Assembly (NCBI RefSeq): GCF_900302505.1
Contig: NZ_OMOJ01000004.1
Location: 186,001-250,000, forward strand
Direction of reading: 5' to 3'
Length of the DNA: 64,000 nucleotides
Origin: Pseudoprimorskyibacter insulae
GTDB lineage: Bacteria > Pseudomonadota > Alphaproteobacteria > Rhodobacterales > Rhodobacteraceae
Position 1 is the stretch's first letter. Every line of letters starts with the position of its first letter. The notes below the pieces were generated by a model, which saw only the letters and a list, made by a program, of their open reading frames with translations, had not been told where the DNA came from and made no database searches. A program made the position numbers and the translations under genes. Shown piece by piece: positions 16,762-27,803 of this stretch.

Positions 16762-18429
16762 CTAAGACAAACGGCTGACAATTACCGACACTTCGGGCTT
16801 TTTCCCGATCTCCGCCTGACAAGTCTGCCGCACAACCCGGCGCATCTCGTCCTCCATGCGGTCATCATCGGTCAGCGTTTTTTCCTTCGCACGTCCCAGG
16901 AACTGGCCCAGATCCGCCTCCAGGATATCCACCAATGGCGTGTTGTTGCGGCCCATTTCCGACAGGCCCATCACCTCGCACCACGGATCGCCCAGCGGCT
17001 CATCTTCTTCGTCCATGATCACCGTAACGATGACATGACCGTTCAGCGCCATGCGGATACGGTCGCGGACAATCCCGTCCAACGCACCGATCTGAACCGA
17101 CCCATCCAAATAGGTCCGCCCGGTTTCAACATATTCGGCCACTTTAGGCTCATTGCCCGACAGATCGACCATCATCCCGTTCACCGCCAAAACAGCCGCG
17201 CGGCCATTGGCCTGGGCAAGGCGGGTGTGTTCGCGCAGATGCCGATGCTCACCATGCATCGGCACCACGATCTGCGGATCGACGATCTGTTGCAACCGTT
17301 CCAAATCGGGGCGGTTGGCATGGCCCGACACGTGATACCGGCCCGAGCTGTCATCCACCACATCCACGCCCTGTTCGGACAATTGGTTGATGATGCGGAT
17401 CACGCCGCGCTCATTGCCCGGAATGGTCTTGGACGAGAACAGGAACAAATCGCCTTCGGCCAAAGTGATCCCATGGAACTTGCCCCGCGCCAATTGCGCC
17501 GAGGCCGCGCGGCGTTCACCCTGGCTGCCCGTCACCAGAAGCAGCACGTTTTCACGCGGCATCTGCACCACATCTTCCGGCCCAATCACCGTTGGGAAAT
17601 CCTTCAGAACCCCGGTCTGGATCGCCGCTTCGATCATCCGGCGCATCGCACGTCCCAGCAGGCACACAGACCGCCCGGCCCGCGCGCCCGCCTCGGCCAG
17701 TGTCTTCACCCGCGCCACGTTCGAGGCAAAAGTTGTCGCCACTACCATGCCCGAGGCATTGCTGATGAGCGTCTCAATCTCGGGGCCAACGGTGGCCTCA
17801 GACCGGCCCTCATGAGGTGAGAAGACGTTGGTTGAATCGCAGACCAGTGCCTTCACGCCCGGGCGGGCCACCTCGGCCCAAAGCGCCGGGTCAAATGGTT
17901 CCCCGACAATAGGGGTTTCATCCAGCTTGAAGTCGCCCGAGTGCACGACCCGCCCCGCAGGGCTGTCGATCACCAATCCCGAACTTTCGGGGATCGAGTG
18001 CGAAATCGGCACAAAGCCCACCTTGAACGGCCCCGCCGTCACGGTTTCCGGCCAAATCGAACAGGTCTGAACCGCCTGTTCGGAAAAGCCATGCTCTTCC
18101 AGCTTGCCGCGGGCGATATTGGCGGTGAAAGGCCGTGCATAAACCTTTGCCCCCAACCGCTCAAACAGATGTCCTACTGCGCCGACGTGGTCTTCGTGGG
18201 CATGGGTGATAAACACCGCCTCGATCCGGTCCCGCCGCTCTTCCAGCCAGGCCACATCGGGGAAAATCAGATCGACACCCGGACTGCCATCCATATCCGG
18301 AAAGGTCACGCCCAAATCGACCACGATCAGACGCTCTTTGTCTGGTGCGCCGTAGCCGTAGACGTAACAATTCATGCCGATTTCACCGGCCCCACCGAGA
18401 GGCAGGTAAATCAGTCTTTCACTGCTCAT
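16762..18429 (-). CDS. rnj: Ribonuclease J
   Basis: 555 residues. The metallo-beta-lactamase/beta-CASP motif THAHEDHVGA (~residue 75) supplies the zinc ligands, and SGHANRPD (~365) and MHGEHRHLR (~390) provide the RNA-cleavage domain. RNase J has both endo- and 5'-exonuclease activity, and in alphaproteobacteria handles rRNA and mRNA processing. It starts three bases after the coaX stop, forming the last gene of birA-coaX-rnj. Confidence 0.95.
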   Translation of the reverse strand: MSSERLIYLPLGGAGEIGMNCYVYGYGAPDKERLIVVDLGVTFPDMDGSPGVDLIFPDVAWLEERRDRIEAVFITHAHEDHVGAVGHLFERLGAKVYARPFTANIARGKLEEHGFSEQAVQTCSIWPETVTAGPFKVGFVPISHSIPESSGLVIDSPAGRVVHSGDFKLDETPIVGEPFDPALWAEVARPGVKALVCDSTNVFSPHEGRSEATVGPEIETLISNASGMVVATTFASNVARVKTLAEAGARAGRSVCLLGRAMRRMIEAAIQTGVLKDFPTVIGPEDVVQMPRENVLLLVTGSQGERRAASAQLARGKFHGITLAEGDLFLFSSKTIPGNERGVIRIINQLSEQGVDVVDDSSGRYHVSGHANRPDLERLQQIVDPQIVVPMHGEHRHLREHTRLAQANGRAAVLAVNGMMVDLSGNEPKVAEYVETGRTYLDGSVQIGALDGIVRDRIRMALNGHVIVTVIMDEEDEPLGDPWCEVMGLSEMGRNNTPLVDILEADLGQFLGRAKEKTLTDDDRMEDEMRRVVRQTCQAEIGKKPEVSVIVSRLS

Positions 18430-18432
18430 GGG

Positions 18433-19206
18433 TCATCCCCCGTTCTTGTTATAGCGATGAATCACGGTCAGCCCGTGCATCGTCAGATCTTCTTCGAAGA
18501 CGTCAAACAAAGTTTCCGTCTGTTGAAATAGCGGGGCCAGCCCGCCGGTCGAGACAATTTTCATTGGCCGGTCTCGTTCGGCCCGAATACGCGCGCAAAT
18601 TTCGCGGACAAGGCCCACATAGCCCCAAAAAATACCGGATTGCATACAGGCCACGGTATTGGTGCCCACAACGTTCTGCGGTTTGGAAATATCGACATGC
18701 GGAAGCGCGGCGGCGGCTTCGTGCAGCGCCTGAAGCGACAGGTTCACCCCCGGCGCGATCACCCCGCCAACATAGGCGCCATCGTGGTCCACAACGTCAA
18801 AGGTGGTCGCGGTGCCAAAATCCACGACGATCAAATCACCGCCGTGCCGGTCAAAGCCCGCCACGGTGTTGACCAATCGGTCCGGGCCAACGGCCGTGCC
18901 CGCATCGACACGCACATCCACCGGCAGGGCGCATTCCGGCTTGCCCACGACCAAGGGACGCGTGTTGAAGTAGCGATCCGCCAAAACCCGCAGGTTAAAG
19001 ACCACGCGCGGCACAGTCGACGACACGATCACATCGGTGATTGTCGCCTCGATTTTTTGGAACGCCATGAGGGTCGACAGCCAAACATAGTACTGATCGG
19101 CGGTGCGCTGGTGTTCGGTCGCGGTCCGCCAGGTCGCGATAAAGGACGTCCCGTCCCAGATCGAGAAAACGGTGTTGGTGTTGCCGCAGTCAATCGCCAA
19201 TAGCAT
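18433..19206 (-). CDS. coaX: Type III pantothenate kinase
   Basis: 257 residues from ATG 19206, chosen because MLLAIDCGNTNTVFSIWDG carries the ATPase-fold phosphate-1 motif at the N-terminus. GTAVGPDRLVNTVAGF and VVDFGTATTFDVV are the central motifs. It phosphorylates pantothenate, the first step of CoA synthesis. A longer frame upstream to 19257 adds residues without conservation. It lies 10 bp downstream of birA; CoA and biotin supply both support the carboxylases of the window. Confidence 0.95.
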   Translation of the reverse strand: MLLAIDCGNTNTVFSIWDGTSFIATWRTATEHQRTADQYYVWLSTLMAFQKIEATITDVIVSSTVPRVVFNLRVLADRYFNTRPLVVGKPECALPVDVRVDAGTAVGPDRLVNTVAGFDRHGGDLIVVDFGTATTFDVVDHDGAYVGGVIAPGVNLSLQALHEAAAALPHVDISKPQNVVGTNTVACMQSGIFWGYVGLVREICARIRAERDRPMKIVSTGGLAPLFQQTETLFDVFEEDLTMHGLTVIHRYNKNGG

Positions 19207-19216
19207 CGGGCGCCCC

Positions 19217-19963
19217 TCAGAAGAAAACATCGGCGGCGGCAATGGCCACGCGCCCACCTGCGGTCTTTAGGACAAGATTGCCCTGCCCGTCCACCGTTTC
19301 AAACCTGCCGCGCGTCTCGGATGTGCCTGTCCGCGCGGTAATCTCTTCGCCCAGCCGCGCCGCGCGGGCCAGCCAGGCCTCTCGGATCGGGGCAAAGCGG
19401 TAGGTGGCGAACCGCGCTTCATGGGTGGCAAAGGCCTCGGCAAGCGCATCAAGGAAGTCCTCAGGCGTCACGGCGATGCCGGTCTCATCCAGCAAAGACA
19501 CAGGCCGCACGGCCCCGGTCTCCACCTCAGCCACCGACGGCGCAGCCCGCAGGTTCACACCGATCCCGATGGCCAGATGCGACAGCCCGCCCGCGCCGCC
19601 GACGCTTTCCAACAAAATGCCCGCGACCTTGCCACCGTTCAGCAGCACATCATTCGGCCATTTCAGCGATAGCCCATCCGTCCGGCCCGTCAGCGCCACA
19701 AACGCATCAAACAGCGCCAGAGACGCAACAAAGGACCGCAGCGCCGCATCTGCCGGCGTGCCGCTTGGGCGCATCACCAAGGTTGCAGCGAAATTGCCCT
19801 CAGGGTTGACCCAAGCCCGCCCACGCCGCCCCCGCGCCGCAGTCTGGCGCAGCGCGCAGATCCACTCAGGCCCGGCAAGACCACCCGCAATGCGCACGGC
19901 TTCGGCATTTGTGCTGTCCACTTCGGCCAGCACCCGCCGCCCATATCCTTCAGGCCATGCCAT
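19217..19963 (-). CDS. birA: Biotin--[acetyl-CoA-carboxylase] ligase
   Basis: 248 residues from ATG 19963. It carries STNAEAVRI, the GRRGRAWVNPEGN biotin-binding loop and LKWPNDVLLNGGKVAGILLE. It lacks the N-terminal HTH of E. coli BirA, so it is a ligase without repressor function. It attaches biotin to carrier domains such as that of the 3-methylcrotonyl-CoA carboxylase encoded at 42894-44831. An alternative upstream start gives MKEKKQGTRAMAWPE, encoded by repeat A; the internal ATG fits the conserved N-terminus better. Confidence 0.9.
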   Translation of the reverse strand: MAWPEGYGRRVLAEVDSTNAEAVRIAGGLAGPEWICALRQTAARGRRGRAWVNPEGNFAATLVMRPSGTPADAALRSFVASLALFDAFVALTGRTDGLSLKWPNDVLLNGGKVAGILLESVGGAGGLSHLAIGIGVNLRAAPSVAEVETGAVRPVSLLDETGIAVTPEDFLDALAEAFATHEARFATYRFAPIREAWLARAARLGEEITARTGTSETRGRFETVDGQGNLVLKTAGGRVAIAAADVFF

Positions 19964-19972
19964 CGCGCGCGT

Positions 19973-20002
19973 CCCCTGCTTCTTCTCTTTCATAAATACG
20001 CA
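19973..20002 (-). repeat. Family A repeat directly upstream of birA
   Basis: Minus-strand GCGTATTTAT then GAAAGAGAAGAAGCAGGGG, ending ~10 bases before the birA start. It carries purine-rich sequence that may act as the Shine-Dalgarno. Confidence 0.6.
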
Positions 20003-20007
20003 AAATC

Positions 20008-20060
20008 CGCGCCGAAAGCGCGGCCTAAAAATGCAAAGCGGCGCGCCCTTGGGCGCGCCA
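20008..20060 (-). terminator. Tandem hairpins at the end of the nuo operon
   Basis: After nuoN on the minus strand: GGCGCGCCC-AA-GGGCGCGCC (20041-20060, perfect 9-bp stem), a T-rich stretch, then CCGCGC-TTTCG-GCGCGG (20008-20024) followed by ATTTT. They probably separate nuo from birA-coaX-rnj, although partial readthrough is possible. Confidence 0.6.
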
Positions 20061-20083
20061 CCTCTAGATCAACAAAGCTCAGG

Positions 20084-21526
20084 TCAATTGACCAGAGCCG
20101 CCGCCGCTTCGGCTGCGATGCTTTCGATGCCGAACAGGTTCACAACACCGACAACCATGATCAGCGCCGAGCCCATCAGAAAACCCCAGAGGATCGGCGA
20201 CTTGCCACCATCCAGCGCTTCATCGGTCTCATCGCCGAAGTACATGTAGTAGACAATGCGGATGTAGTAGAAGGCACCGATCACCGACGCAATCACACCG
20301 GCAATCGCCAGCCATGCCAAACCGGCCTCATAGGCGGCACGCAGCACGTACAGCTTGCCAAAGAAGCCAACCATCGGCGGAACGCCCGCAAGGCTGAACA
20401 TCAGCACCAGAACAGCCAGCGCCTTGGTCGGTTCCGATTTGTAATAACCATTCAGCGCGCGGATATCAGTCACCGGCTGGCCGTCACGCTCCATCGACAG
20501 AATGAAAGCGAAAGTGCCAACGTTCATCGTGACGTAGATGGCCATGTAGATCAGCAGCGCCTGCACACCGAACTGCGTCCCGGCGGCCAGCCCCATCAGG
20601 GCATAGCCCATATGCGCGATCGACGAAAAGGCCATCAGACGTTTGATGTTGGTCTGGCCAATGGCGGCAACCGCACCAAGGAACATCGACAGCACCGACA
20701 GAAGCGCGATGACCTGGCTCCAATCCGCGGTGGCATGACCAAAGGCATCATGCATCACGCGGGCGAACAGGCCCATTGCGGCAACCTTCGGCGCGGTGGC
20801 GAAGAAGGCGGTGATCGGGGTGGGCGAGCCTTCGTAGACGTCGGGCGTCCACATGTGGAACGGAACCGCCGAGACCTTGAACGCCATGCCCGAGGCCAGG
20901 AACACCAGACCCAGCAGAAGACCAAGCGAAACGTGTCCGTCATGCGCGGCTTCGATAATGCCCGAGAACAGGGTGGTGCCGGTGTAGCCATAGGTCAGCG
21001 ATGCACCATAGAGCAGCAGGCCCGAGGAGAGCGCGCCCAGCACAAAGTACTTCAGGCCAGCTTCGGTCGATTTGGCACTGTCGCGGCGCAGCGAAGCAAC
21101 CACGTAGAGCGCCAGAGATTGCAGCTCAAGGCCCATATAGAGCGCCATCAGGTCACCCGCAGACACCATAACCATCATGCCAACGACGCTCAGAACCACC
21201 AGAACGGGGTATTCAAAGCGCAGCAGGCCACGACGCTGCATGTATTCCTGGCTCATGATCAGGACGGCAGCGGCCGAAATCAGGATCACAACCTTGGCAA
21301 AGCGGGAAAACCCGTCATCGACGAACATGCCGCCGAAGGCCGTGTTGGTACCCGCGCCCGATGCCCCGATCCACAGACCGAGAGCGACGAACAGCGCAGC
21401 GGTTACCCAGACCAGCAGGCCCGCGAGTTTGTCTTTGCCCGTATAGACAATCCCCACCAGGGCCAGCATCGCGAACAGCGACAGAAGGATTTCCGGCAGG
21501 ATGATATTGAGGTCAGCCGAGATCAT
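20084..21526 (-). CDS. nuoN: NADH-quinone oxidoreductase subunit N
   Basis: 480 residues, ~14 membrane helices of the antiporter-like fold. The [20 protein letters not shown] motif (~residue 220) with conserved Lys/His in broken helices is characteristic of the proton channel. Last gene of the operon; NuoN, NuoM and NuoL form the membrane arm. 13 bp after nuoM. Confidence 0.95.
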   Translation of the reverse strand: MISADLNIILPEILLSLFAMLALVGIVYTGKDKLAGLLVWVTAALFVALGLWIGASGAGTNTAFGGMFVDDGFSRFAKVVILISAAAVLIMSQEYMQRRGLLRFEYPVLVVLSVVGMMVMVSAGDLMALYMGLELQSLALYVVASLRRDSAKSTEAGLKYFVLGALSSGLLLYGASLTYGYTGTTLFSGIIEAAHDGHVSLGLLLGLVFLASGMAFKVSAVPFHMWTPDVYEGSPTPITAFFATAPKVAAMGLFARVMHDAFGHATADWSQVIALLSVLSMFLGAVAAIGQTNIKRLMAFSSIAHMGYALMGLAAGTQFGVQALLIYMAIYVTMNVGTFAFILSMERDGQPVTDIRALNGYYKSEPTKALAVLVLMFSLAGVPPMVGFFGKLYVLRAAYEAGLAWLAIAGVIASVIGAFYYIRIVYYMYFGDETDEALDGGKSPILWGFLMGSALIMVVGVVNLFGIESIAAEAAAALVN

Positions 21527-21539
21527 TATCCCTCACCCC

Positions 21540-23093
21540 TTAATGGTTGGTTTCGGCAACCTGGACGTCGTCGGTGCGACCCGCGGCATCCAGAGCCATG
21601 TCATATTGCGAAACGAGAGCCTCGACCGAGGGGCCGATGCGATCGAGGATCGGCGCCGGGTAGACCCCCATCCAGATGGTCATGACCACCAGCGGCGCAA
21701 AGATCGCCTTTTCGCGGATGCTCATGTCTTTGATCGTCTTCAGGCTTTCTTTGATCAGATCGCCCATCACCACGCGGCGATAGAGCCACAGCGCATAGGC
21801 CGCCGAGAAGATCACACCCGTGGTTGCAATGGCTGCGACCCAAGTGTTGACCTGGAAGATCCCCATCAGCGTCAGGAATTCGCCGATAAAGCCCGAAGTG
21901 CCCGGCAGGCCGACGTTGGCCATGGTGAACAGCATGAAGATCAGCGCATAGGCCGGCATCCGGTTTACCAGACCGCCATAGGCGTCAATCTCACGCGTGT
22001 GCATGCGGTCGTAGATCACGCCAACGCAAAGGAACAGCGCGCCCGAGATGAAGCCGTGGCTGATCATCTGGAAGATTGCACCGTCGATGCCCTGTTGATT
22101 GGCCGCAAAGATGCCCATGGTCACATAGCCCATGTGCGCAACCGATGAATAAGCGATCAGCTTTTTCATGTCTTCCTGCACCAACGCTACAAGCGAGGTG
22201 TAAACGATGGCGATGGCCGACATCCAGAACACCAGCGGTGCCATGACATCTGCGCCAACTGGGAACATCGGCAGGCTGAAGCGCAAGAAGCCGTAGCCGC
22301 CCATCTTCAGCAGGATCGCCGCCAGAACCACAGAGCCTGCGGTCGGGGCCTGAACGTGCGCGTCCGGCAACCAGGTGTGCACCGGCCACATCGGCATTTT
22401 CACCGCGAAGCTGGCGAAGAAGGCCAGGAACAGCAGCGTCTGCATACCGCCCACGATGTGGATGCCCAGAACCGAGAAATCCTCAGACCCGAAGGAATGC
22501 GTCAGCAGCGTCGGGATATCGGTCGTGCCCGCATCGGCGAACATGGCCACCATCGCCACCAGCATCAGCACCGAGCCGAGGAAGGTGTAGAGGAAGAACT
22601 TGAACGACGCATAGATGCGGTTGGCCCCGCCCCAGATGCCGATGATCAGGAACATCGGGATCAGGCCAGCTTCGAAGAACAGGTAGAACAGCACCAGATC
22701 CAGCGCCATGAACACGCCAAGCATCAGCGTTTCCAGTAGCAGGAAGGCGATCATGTATTCCTTGACGCGCTTGCTGACATCCCAGCTGGCCGCGATGACC
22801 AGCGGCATAACGAAGGTGGTCAGCATCACGAACAGAACCGAAATCCCGTCGACGCCCATCTTATACTGCATACCCAGCAGCCATTCGCCCGTTTCGACCA
22901 TCTGGAAGCCGGGGTTCGACGCGTCGAACTGGGCCAGGATCAGAAGCGAGATAATGAACGTGCCCGACGTGGCCAGAAGCGCCAGCCACTTGGCGTTGCG
23001 GTCCGCGGCCTCGCCTCCCCCGCGCAGGAACAGCGCGAGGATCAGAGCGGCAAGGGCCGGCAGGAAGGTGACAATGGAAAGGAGGTTATCCAT
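21540..23093 (-). CDS. nuoM: NADH-quinone oxidoreductase subunit M
   Basis: 517 residues. It is an antiporter-like subunit with [20 protein letters not shown] (~residue 230) and [16 protein letters not shown], and it pumps protons in the complex I membrane arm. Start overlaps the nuoL stop (TAATG). Confidence 0.95.
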   Translation of the reverse strand: MDNLLSIVTFLPALAALILALFLRGGGEAADRNAKWLALLATSGTFIISLLILAQFDASNPGFQMVETGEWLLGMQYKMGVDGISVLFVMLTTFVMPLVIAASWDVSKRVKEYMIAFLLLETLMLGVFMALDLVLFYLFFEAGLIPMFLIIGIWGGANRIYASFKFFLYTFLGSVLMLVAMVAMFADAGTTDIPTLLTHSFGSEDFSVLGIHIVGGMQTLLFLAFFASFAVKMPMWPVHTWLPDAHVQAPTAGSVVLAAILLKMGGYGFLRFSLPMFPVGADVMAPLVFWMSAIAIVYTSLVALVQEDMKKLIAYSSVAHMGYVTMGIFAANQQGIDGAIFQMISHGFISGALFLCVGVIYDRMHTREIDAYGGLVNRMPAYALIFMLFTMANVGLPGTSGFIGEFLTLMGIFQVNTWVAAIATTGVIFSAAYALWLYRRVVMGDLIKESLKTIKDMSIREKAIFAPLVVMTIWMGVYPAPILDRIGPSVEALVSQYDMALDAAGRTDDVQVAETNH

Positions 23094-25276
23094 TAGTGCG
23101 CTCCTCCGCTGAGCGTCATCCAGGTGATAAGCACCGCGATGCCGATCACCATGGCAAAGGCGTAGGTGAAGATGTAACCGGACTGGAAGCGACCTGCGAG
23201 GCGGGTGAAGAAGGGCACGATGCCCATAGCGACGCCGTTGATCGACCCGTCGATCACGTCACCATCCCCGCGTTTCCATAGGAAGCGGCCCAGTGCTTTG
23301 GAGGGTTGAACAAAGATGAAATCGTAGATTTCGTCGAAATACCACTTGTTCAGCAGGAACAGGTACAGCGGGCGCTGGCTCTCGGCCAGGCGCTTCGGCA
23401 GTTCCGGGTTCACGATGTAGAACCAGAAGGCAACGGCGAAACCGATGATCATGGCGATGAAGGGCGAAACCTTGACCCAAGTCGGGGCGTGGTGCGCGTC
23501 ATCCATCACGTGATTGTCGTCGGCGATAAAGATCGCGCCCTGCGGGGCTTCACCGTGGTGAACAGCGGCGACAACGGCGTGGGCCGGATCGGCCTCAGCA
23601 GCGGCATGCGCCTCTTCCGAGCCGTGATGCTCTTCGACCGTAGCGGCGTGGTCATCAGCGGCGGCATGAGTGTCGGTGGCATGCGTGTCAGCAGCGGCAT
23701 GACCATCGGCCGGAGCCTCACCATGTTCGCCCGCCTCGGCGTGTGCCGGAATGCCGAAGAACTTGTTCACCGAGTTATGATCGCCAAAGAAGCTATTGTA
23801 CCAGACCATCCCCGAGAACACCGCGCCCAGGGCCAGCACGCCAAGCGGCACCAGCATGACCATCGGGCTTTCATGCGCGTGCTCATGCGTGTGCTTGTCG
23901 CCGCGCGGCTTGCCGTAGAAGGTCAGGAACATCAGGCGCCAGCTGTAGAACGAGGTGAACAGCGCAGCGATCACCAGCATCCAGAAGGCATAGCCCCCCT
24001 GCGTGCCAGCCCATGCGCTTTCGATCACGGCGTCTTTCGACAGGAAGCCAGCGAAACCGATGTGGGTCAGCGGGATACCAACGCCGGTGATGGCCAGCGT
24101 GCCAATCATCATTGCCCAGAAGGTATAGGGCAGCTTCTTACGCAGACCACCGTAGTTCCGCATGTCCTGTTCGTGGTGCATGCCGTGGATCACGGACCCC
24201 GCGCCAAGGAACAGCATCGCTTTGAAGAAGGCGTGCGTGAACAGGTGGAACATTGCGACCGAATAGACGCCCACACCAGCGGCAACGAACATATAGCCCA
24301 GCTGCGAACAGGTCGAATAGGCGATCACGCGCTTGATGTCGTTCTGAACAAGGCCAACCGTTGCCGCGAAGAACGCGGTGGTTGCCCCCAGAATGGTGAT
24401 GAAGGCGGTGGCCTGCGGGGCATATTCCATCAGCGGCGACATGCGGCAAACAAGGAAGACACCAGCGGTCACCATGGTTGCGGCGTGGATCAGCGCCGAC
24501 ACAGGCGTCGGGCCTTCCATCGCGTCGGGCAGCCATGTGTGCAGGATCAGCTGCGCCGATTTACCCATGGCCCCCACGAACAGCAGGAAGGCCAGCAGGT
24601 TGGCGGCGTTCCATTCGCCCCAAAGGAAGCTCAGTTGCGTATCGGCCAGCGCGGGCGCGGCGGCGAAAACGTCGTTAAATTGAATGCTGTCGGTCAGGTA
24701 GAACAGGCCAAAGATGCCCAGTGCGAAACCAAAGTCACCCACACGGTTGACGATGAAGGCTTTCATAGCGGCGGCGTTCGCGCTCGGCTTACGGTAGTAG
24801 AAACCGATCAGCAGGTACGAGGCCACACCCACGCCTTCCCAGCCAAAGAACATCTGGACGAGGTTGTCCGAGGTCACCAGCATGAGCATCGCGAAGGTAA
24901 AGAACGACAGGTAGGCAAAGAAGCGCGCTTTGTAGCTTTCTTCGCCATGCTTGAAGTTGTCGTCGTGGGCCATATATCCAAAGGAATACAGGTGCACCAG
25001 CGCCGACACCGTGGTCACAACGATCAGCATGATCGCGGTCAGACGGTCAAGGCGGATGCCCCACGAGGTCGACAGCGACCCGCTTTCGATCCAGCGGAAA
25101 ATCTCGATGTGTTGCGTCGTGCCGTCGAAGGTCAGGAAGGTGATCCACGAGAAGGCACAAGCGAGGAACAGCAGGCCAGTGGTGATCCACTGGGCGCCGC
25201 GGATGCTGACTAGGCGCCAGCCAAACCCCGCAATGATCGCACCGACAAGCGGCGCAAAGAGGATGATGCTTTCCAT
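23093..25276 (-). CDS. nuoL: NADH-quinone oxidoreductase subunit L with a His-rich insert
   Basis: 727 residues; E. coli NuoL is ~613. The [20 protein letters not shown] block (~residue 225) and ~14 helices plus a long lateral helix and final anchoring helix are as expected. The extra length is largely an Ala/His/Glu/Asp-rich segment at residues ~505-595 (23486-23748), with 15 His in ~90 residues, and a short [10 protein letters not shown] at ~460. Both lie in loops between late membrane helices; which side faces the periplasm is not determined. NuoL is the distal proton pump. Confidence 0.95.
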   Translation of the reverse strand: MESIILFAPLVGAIIAGFGWRLVSIRGAQWITTGLLFLACAFSWITFLTFDGTTQHIEIFRWIESGSLSTSWGIRLDRLTAIMLIVVTTVSALVHLYSFGYMAHDDNFKHGEESYKARFFAYLSFFTFAMLMLVTSDNLVQMFFGWEGVGVASYLLIGFYYRKPSANAAAMKAFIVNRVGDFGFALGIFGLFYLTDSIQFNDVFAAAPALADTQLSFLWGEWNAANLLAFLLFVGAMGKSAQLILHTWLPDAMEGPTPVSALIHAATMVTAGVFLVCRMSPLMEYAPQATAFITILGATTAFFAATVGLVQNDIKRVIAYSTCSQLGYMFVAAGVGVYSVAMFHLFTHAFFKAMLFLGAGSVIHGMHHEQDMRNYGGLRKKLPYTFWAMMIGTLAITGVGIPLTHIGFAGFLSKDAVIESAWAGTQGGYAFWMLVIAALFTSFYSWRLMFLTFYGKPRGDKHTHEHAHESPMVMLVPLGVLALGAVFSGMVWYNSFFGDHNSVNKFFGIPAHAEAGEHGEAPADGHAAADTHATDTHAAADDHAATVEEHHGSEEAHAAAEADPAHAVVAAVHHGEAPQGAIFIADDNHVMDDAHHAPTWVKVSPFIAMIIGFAVAFWFYIVNPELPKRLAESQRPLYLFLLNKWYFDEIYDFIFVQPSKALGRFLWKRGDGDVIDGSINGVAMGIVPFFTRLAGRFQSGYIFTYAFAMVIGIAVLITWMTLSGGAH

Positions 25277-25282
25277 CGCGGG

Positions 25283-25588
25283 TTACCCTTTCATCACGTT
25301 GACGTCTTCCACGGCGATGGTGCCGCGGTTGCGGAAGAAGCAGACGAGGATTGCAAGGCCGATGGCTGCCTCAGCGGCGGCCACGGTCAGGACGAAGAGG
25401 GTGAAGACCTGCCCCACCAGATCGCCCAGGAAGGACGAAAAGGCGACCAGATTGATGTTCACCGAAAGCAGCATCAATTCAATCGACATCAGCAAGATGA
25501 TGACGTTCTTCCTGTTTAGGAACAGGCCGAAAATGCCGATAACGAACATAGTCGCCGCCACCGTCAGATAATGTTCAAGTCCGATCAT
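25283..25588 (-). CDS. nuoK: NADH-quinone oxidoreductase subunit K
   Basis: 101 residues with three membrane helices, including [17 protein letters not shown], whose Glu is the conserved proton-path residue. 6 bp before nuoL. Confidence 0.95.
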   Translation of the reverse strand: MIGLEHYLTVAATMFVIGIFGLFLNRKNVIILLMSIELMLLSVNINLVAFSSFLGDLVGQVFTLFVLTVAAAEAAIGLAILVCFFRNRGTIAVEDVNVMKG

Positions 25589-25671
25589 ATCGTCCCTCCG
25601 GGCCTTGCCCGCTTCTTCTCATCTCATGCCCCGCGATTGCGAGGCTGGTTCTTACTCCGCCTATTGGCGGG

Positions 25672-25866
25672 TTATCTCATCCAGTCGTTCGGGCCACCTA
25701 GGCCCAAAAACCCAAACCGGGCCGCTATCCGGCCCTGAATACGGTCGGGTAGCATCAGTACGATCTTGCGCAACGCCCAGGCTCCGAACAGGATCTTGCA
25801 GATCCAGAAGCCGATATAGAGGGCGATGCCCTGCGGTGAGAGGAGGAAAGCAACCAGGTCGCTCAT
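25672..25866 (-). CDS. Small membrane protein in the nuo operon
   Basis: 64 residues, not recognised. One or two predicted helices (ALYIGFWICKILFGAWALRK), then a basic, Pro/Gly-rich end. It sits between nuoJ and nuoK, with 36 bp to nuoJ. GAGGCCGG before the ATG serves as a weak ribosome binding site. The tight position in a conserved operon supports a real gene; it may be an auxiliary or assembly factor. The 83 bp to nuoK contain a short GC-rich stem. Confidence 0.6.
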   Translation of the reverse strand: MSDLVAFLLSPQGIALYIGFWICKILFGAWALRKIVLMLPDRIQGRIAARFGFLGLGGPNDWMR

Positions 25867-25902
25867 TCCGGCCTCACACCACGGTATTGGACGGGCCTTG
25901 GC

Positions 25903-26505
25903 TCACAGCCCCTGCCCCGGTTTTACATCGCGCAGTTCCATGGCTTTCGCCGGGTCGCGGTACATCTGGGCCAGAACATCCTGACGCTTGACGTCTTTGC
26001 GATGGCGCAGGGTCAGAACGATAGCGCCGATCATCGCGACCAGCAGGATCAGACCGGCCAGTTGGAACAGCAGAAAGTATTGGTCATAGACGATCAGGCC
26101 AAGCGCCTCGGTGTTGTGACGATCGGCAGGCGCAGCCGCCGCGATCATATCCTGCGCGTGATCCGAGGTTTCCCATGCACCGTAGGCCATGCCCAGCTGC
26201 ATCAGGATGATGACCCCGATCAGCAGTGCCAGCGGCAGATACTTCGCCATCTCGGCTTTCATCTCGGCAAAGTCGATGTCCAGCATCATGACGACGAAAA
26301 GGAACAGAACCGCAACCGCGCCCACATAGACGATCACCAGCAGCATCGCGACAAATTCCGCGCCCAGCAGCACGAACAGCCCCGCCGAGGACAAGAAGGC
26401 CAGGATCAGCCAAAGCACCGAGTGCACCGGGTTGCGGCTGATCACTGTGAACAGCCCGCCGGCAATCGCGCTCAGGGCAAACAGGTAGAAGGCAAAGACC
26501 ATCAT
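25903..26505 (-). CDS. nuoJ: NADH-quinone oxidoreductase subunit J
   Basis: 200 residues, about five membrane helices with the [14 protein letters not shown] segment conserved in NuoJ. It couples the quinone module to proton channels. Start overlaps the stop of the upstream CMD-like gene (ATGA). Confidence 0.95.
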   Translation of the reverse strand: MMVFAFYLFALSAIAGGLFTVISRNPVHSVLWLILAFLSSAGLFVLLGAEFVAMLLVIVYVGAVAVLFLFVVMMLDIDFAEMKAEMAKYLPLALLIGVIILMQLGMAYGAWETSDHAQDMIAAAAPADRHNTEALGLIVYDQYFLLFQLAGLILLVAMIGAIVLTLRHRKDVKRQDVLAQMYRDPAKAMELRDVKPGQGL

Positions 26506-26906
26506 GTCTCACTATCCTTTTTGTCTTCCATCACCTCGCGCGCGAGGTCCATCGCGCGGGTCATGGCAGGAATGCCTGCGAACATCGACATCTGTGCGAT
26601 GGTCTCGGCTATTTCGTCTTTCGTGGCTCCGGCCTCCAGCGCGTGGCGCACTGTCATCCGAAACGGTGTATCGGCTTGTGCGCCCTGCATGGTCTGACCG
26701 GCAATGGTCAGCAAAAGGCGCGTTTTGGCGTCCAGCCCGTCTTTGGAAATCCCCTTACCAAAGGCCATTTCCATGATCTCTTTGGGCATGGTCGGCCAGA
26801 GGGCCTCAAACCCTTTGGGCGAAAAGGTTTCCAGCGCCGGATTGAACGCTTTGGCCATTTCCTGAGCCTGCTGCATCATCAGCTCAAAAGGAGTTTTGTC
26901 GTTCAT
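26502..26906 (-). CDS. Carboxymuconolactone decarboxylase-like protein, copy 2
   Basis: 134 residues. It has a helical CMD/AhpD-like fold with the motifs [17 protein letters not shown] and [18 protein letters not shown]. No CxxC, so an AhpD-type peroxidase activity is unlikely. It resembles the gene just upstream (26906-27307) and overlaps both neighbours. A tandem pair of these in nuo suggests a scaffold or assembly part, not aromatic breakdown; that is inference. Confidence 0.8.
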   Translation of the reverse strand: MNDKTPFELMMQQAQEMAKAFNPALETFSPKGFEALWPTMPKEIMEMAFGKGISKDGLDAKTRLLLTIAGQTMQGAQADTPFRMTVRHALEAGATKDEIAETIAQMSMFAGIPAMTRAMDLAREVMEDKKDSET

Positions 26907-27307
26907 TACGTGTCATCCTCCTCGGCTTCGAACACTTCAATTGCCGCGTTCAACGCATTGATCATTGCAGGGAACCCACCATAGAGCGTCATCTGAAAAA
27001 TGATCTCTGAGATTTCCTGCCGGGTTGCACCCACGGCCCGCGCACTGGCGATGTTCACCTTCAATTGCGGGCGCGTCTGACCGCCAAGCGCCGTCAGCGC
27101 AGCGATTGTCGCCAGCAGCCGGGTCTTTTCGTCCACACCGCCGCGGGCGTAGAACTGTCCATAGGCCACATCGACGACCGTCTTGGACAGACCGGGCACC
27201 AGCGTGTCATAGCGATCACGCAGCACATCCTCCATGCCGGGATTGACCTGTTCAGACAGGGCCTTCCCACGCGCGTAGGTGTCGATATGGGGCTCATCCA
27301 GACTCAT
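26906..27307 (-). CDS. Carboxymuconolactone decarboxylase-like protein, copy 1
   Basis: 133 residues from ATG 27307, which overlaps the nuoI stop (TAATG); longer frames upstream run into nuoI. It contains [18 protein letters not shown] and [22 protein letters not shown]-fold protein paralogous to its neighbour. No Cys pair. No signal peptide. Confidence 0.8.
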   Translation of the reverse strand: MSLDEPHIDTYARGKALSEQVNPGMEDVLRDRYDTLVPGLSKTVVDVAYGQFYARGGVDEKTRLLATIAALTALGGQTRPQLKVNIASARAVGATRQEISEIIFQMTLYGGFPAMINALNAAIEVFEAEEDDT

Positions 27308-27801
27308 TAGCGGTACGGTGCATCCATTTCGAGGTTGCGGGCGATTTCGGCTTCCCAACGTTCGCCATTCGCCAACAGCTTGTCCTTGTTGTAGAACAGC
27401 TCTTCGCGGGTTTCCGTGGCGAATTCAAAGTTCGGACCTTCGACAATCGCGTCTACCGGGCAGGCCTCTTGGCAGAAGCCGCAGTAGATGCATTTTGTCA
27501 TGTCGATGTCATAACGCGTGGTGCGGCGGCTGCCGTCGTCGCGCGGTTCTGCATCGATTGTGATCGCCTGCGCCGGGCAGATCGCTTCGCACAGTTTACA
27601 GGCGATGCAACGCTCTTCCCCGTTGGGGTAGCGGCGCAGCGCATGTTCGCCGCGGAACCGGGGCGACAGCGGGCCCTTTTCGTGCGGGTAGTTCAGCGTT
27701 GCCTTGGGGGCAAAGAAATACTTCATGCCCAGCTGGAACCCTTTCAGGAAGTCCGCCAGCAGGAAGTATTTGGCTGCTCTGCCGTAATCAATGTTTGCCA
27801 T
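27307..27801 (-). CDS. nuoI: NADH-quinone oxidoreductase subunit I
   Basis: 164 residues. It has two 4Fe-4S motifs, [14 protein letters not shown] and [15 protein letters not shown], for clusters N6a and N6b. [18 protein letters not shown] is the usual N-terminus. A GTG two codons upstream (27807), preceded more closely by GGAG, is an alternative start. Confidence 0.95.
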   Translation of the reverse strand: MANIDYGRAAKYFLLADFLKGFQLGMKYFFAPKATLNYPHEKGPLSPRFRGEHALRRYPNGEERCIACKLCEAICPAQAITIDAEPRDDGSRRTTRYDIDMTKCIYCGFCQEACPVDAIVEGPNFEFATETREELFYNKDKLLANGERWEAEIARNLEMDAPYR

Positions 27802-27803
27802 GT

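Noticed and set aside
20612-21685. Plus-strand frame opposite nuoN/nuoM
   Set aside because: Antisense to two conserved genes, no recognisable domain.
23306-25213. Plus-strand frame of 635 codons opposite nuoL
   Set aside because: Antisense artefact of high GC at third positions; low-complexity product rich in Gln, His, Arg.
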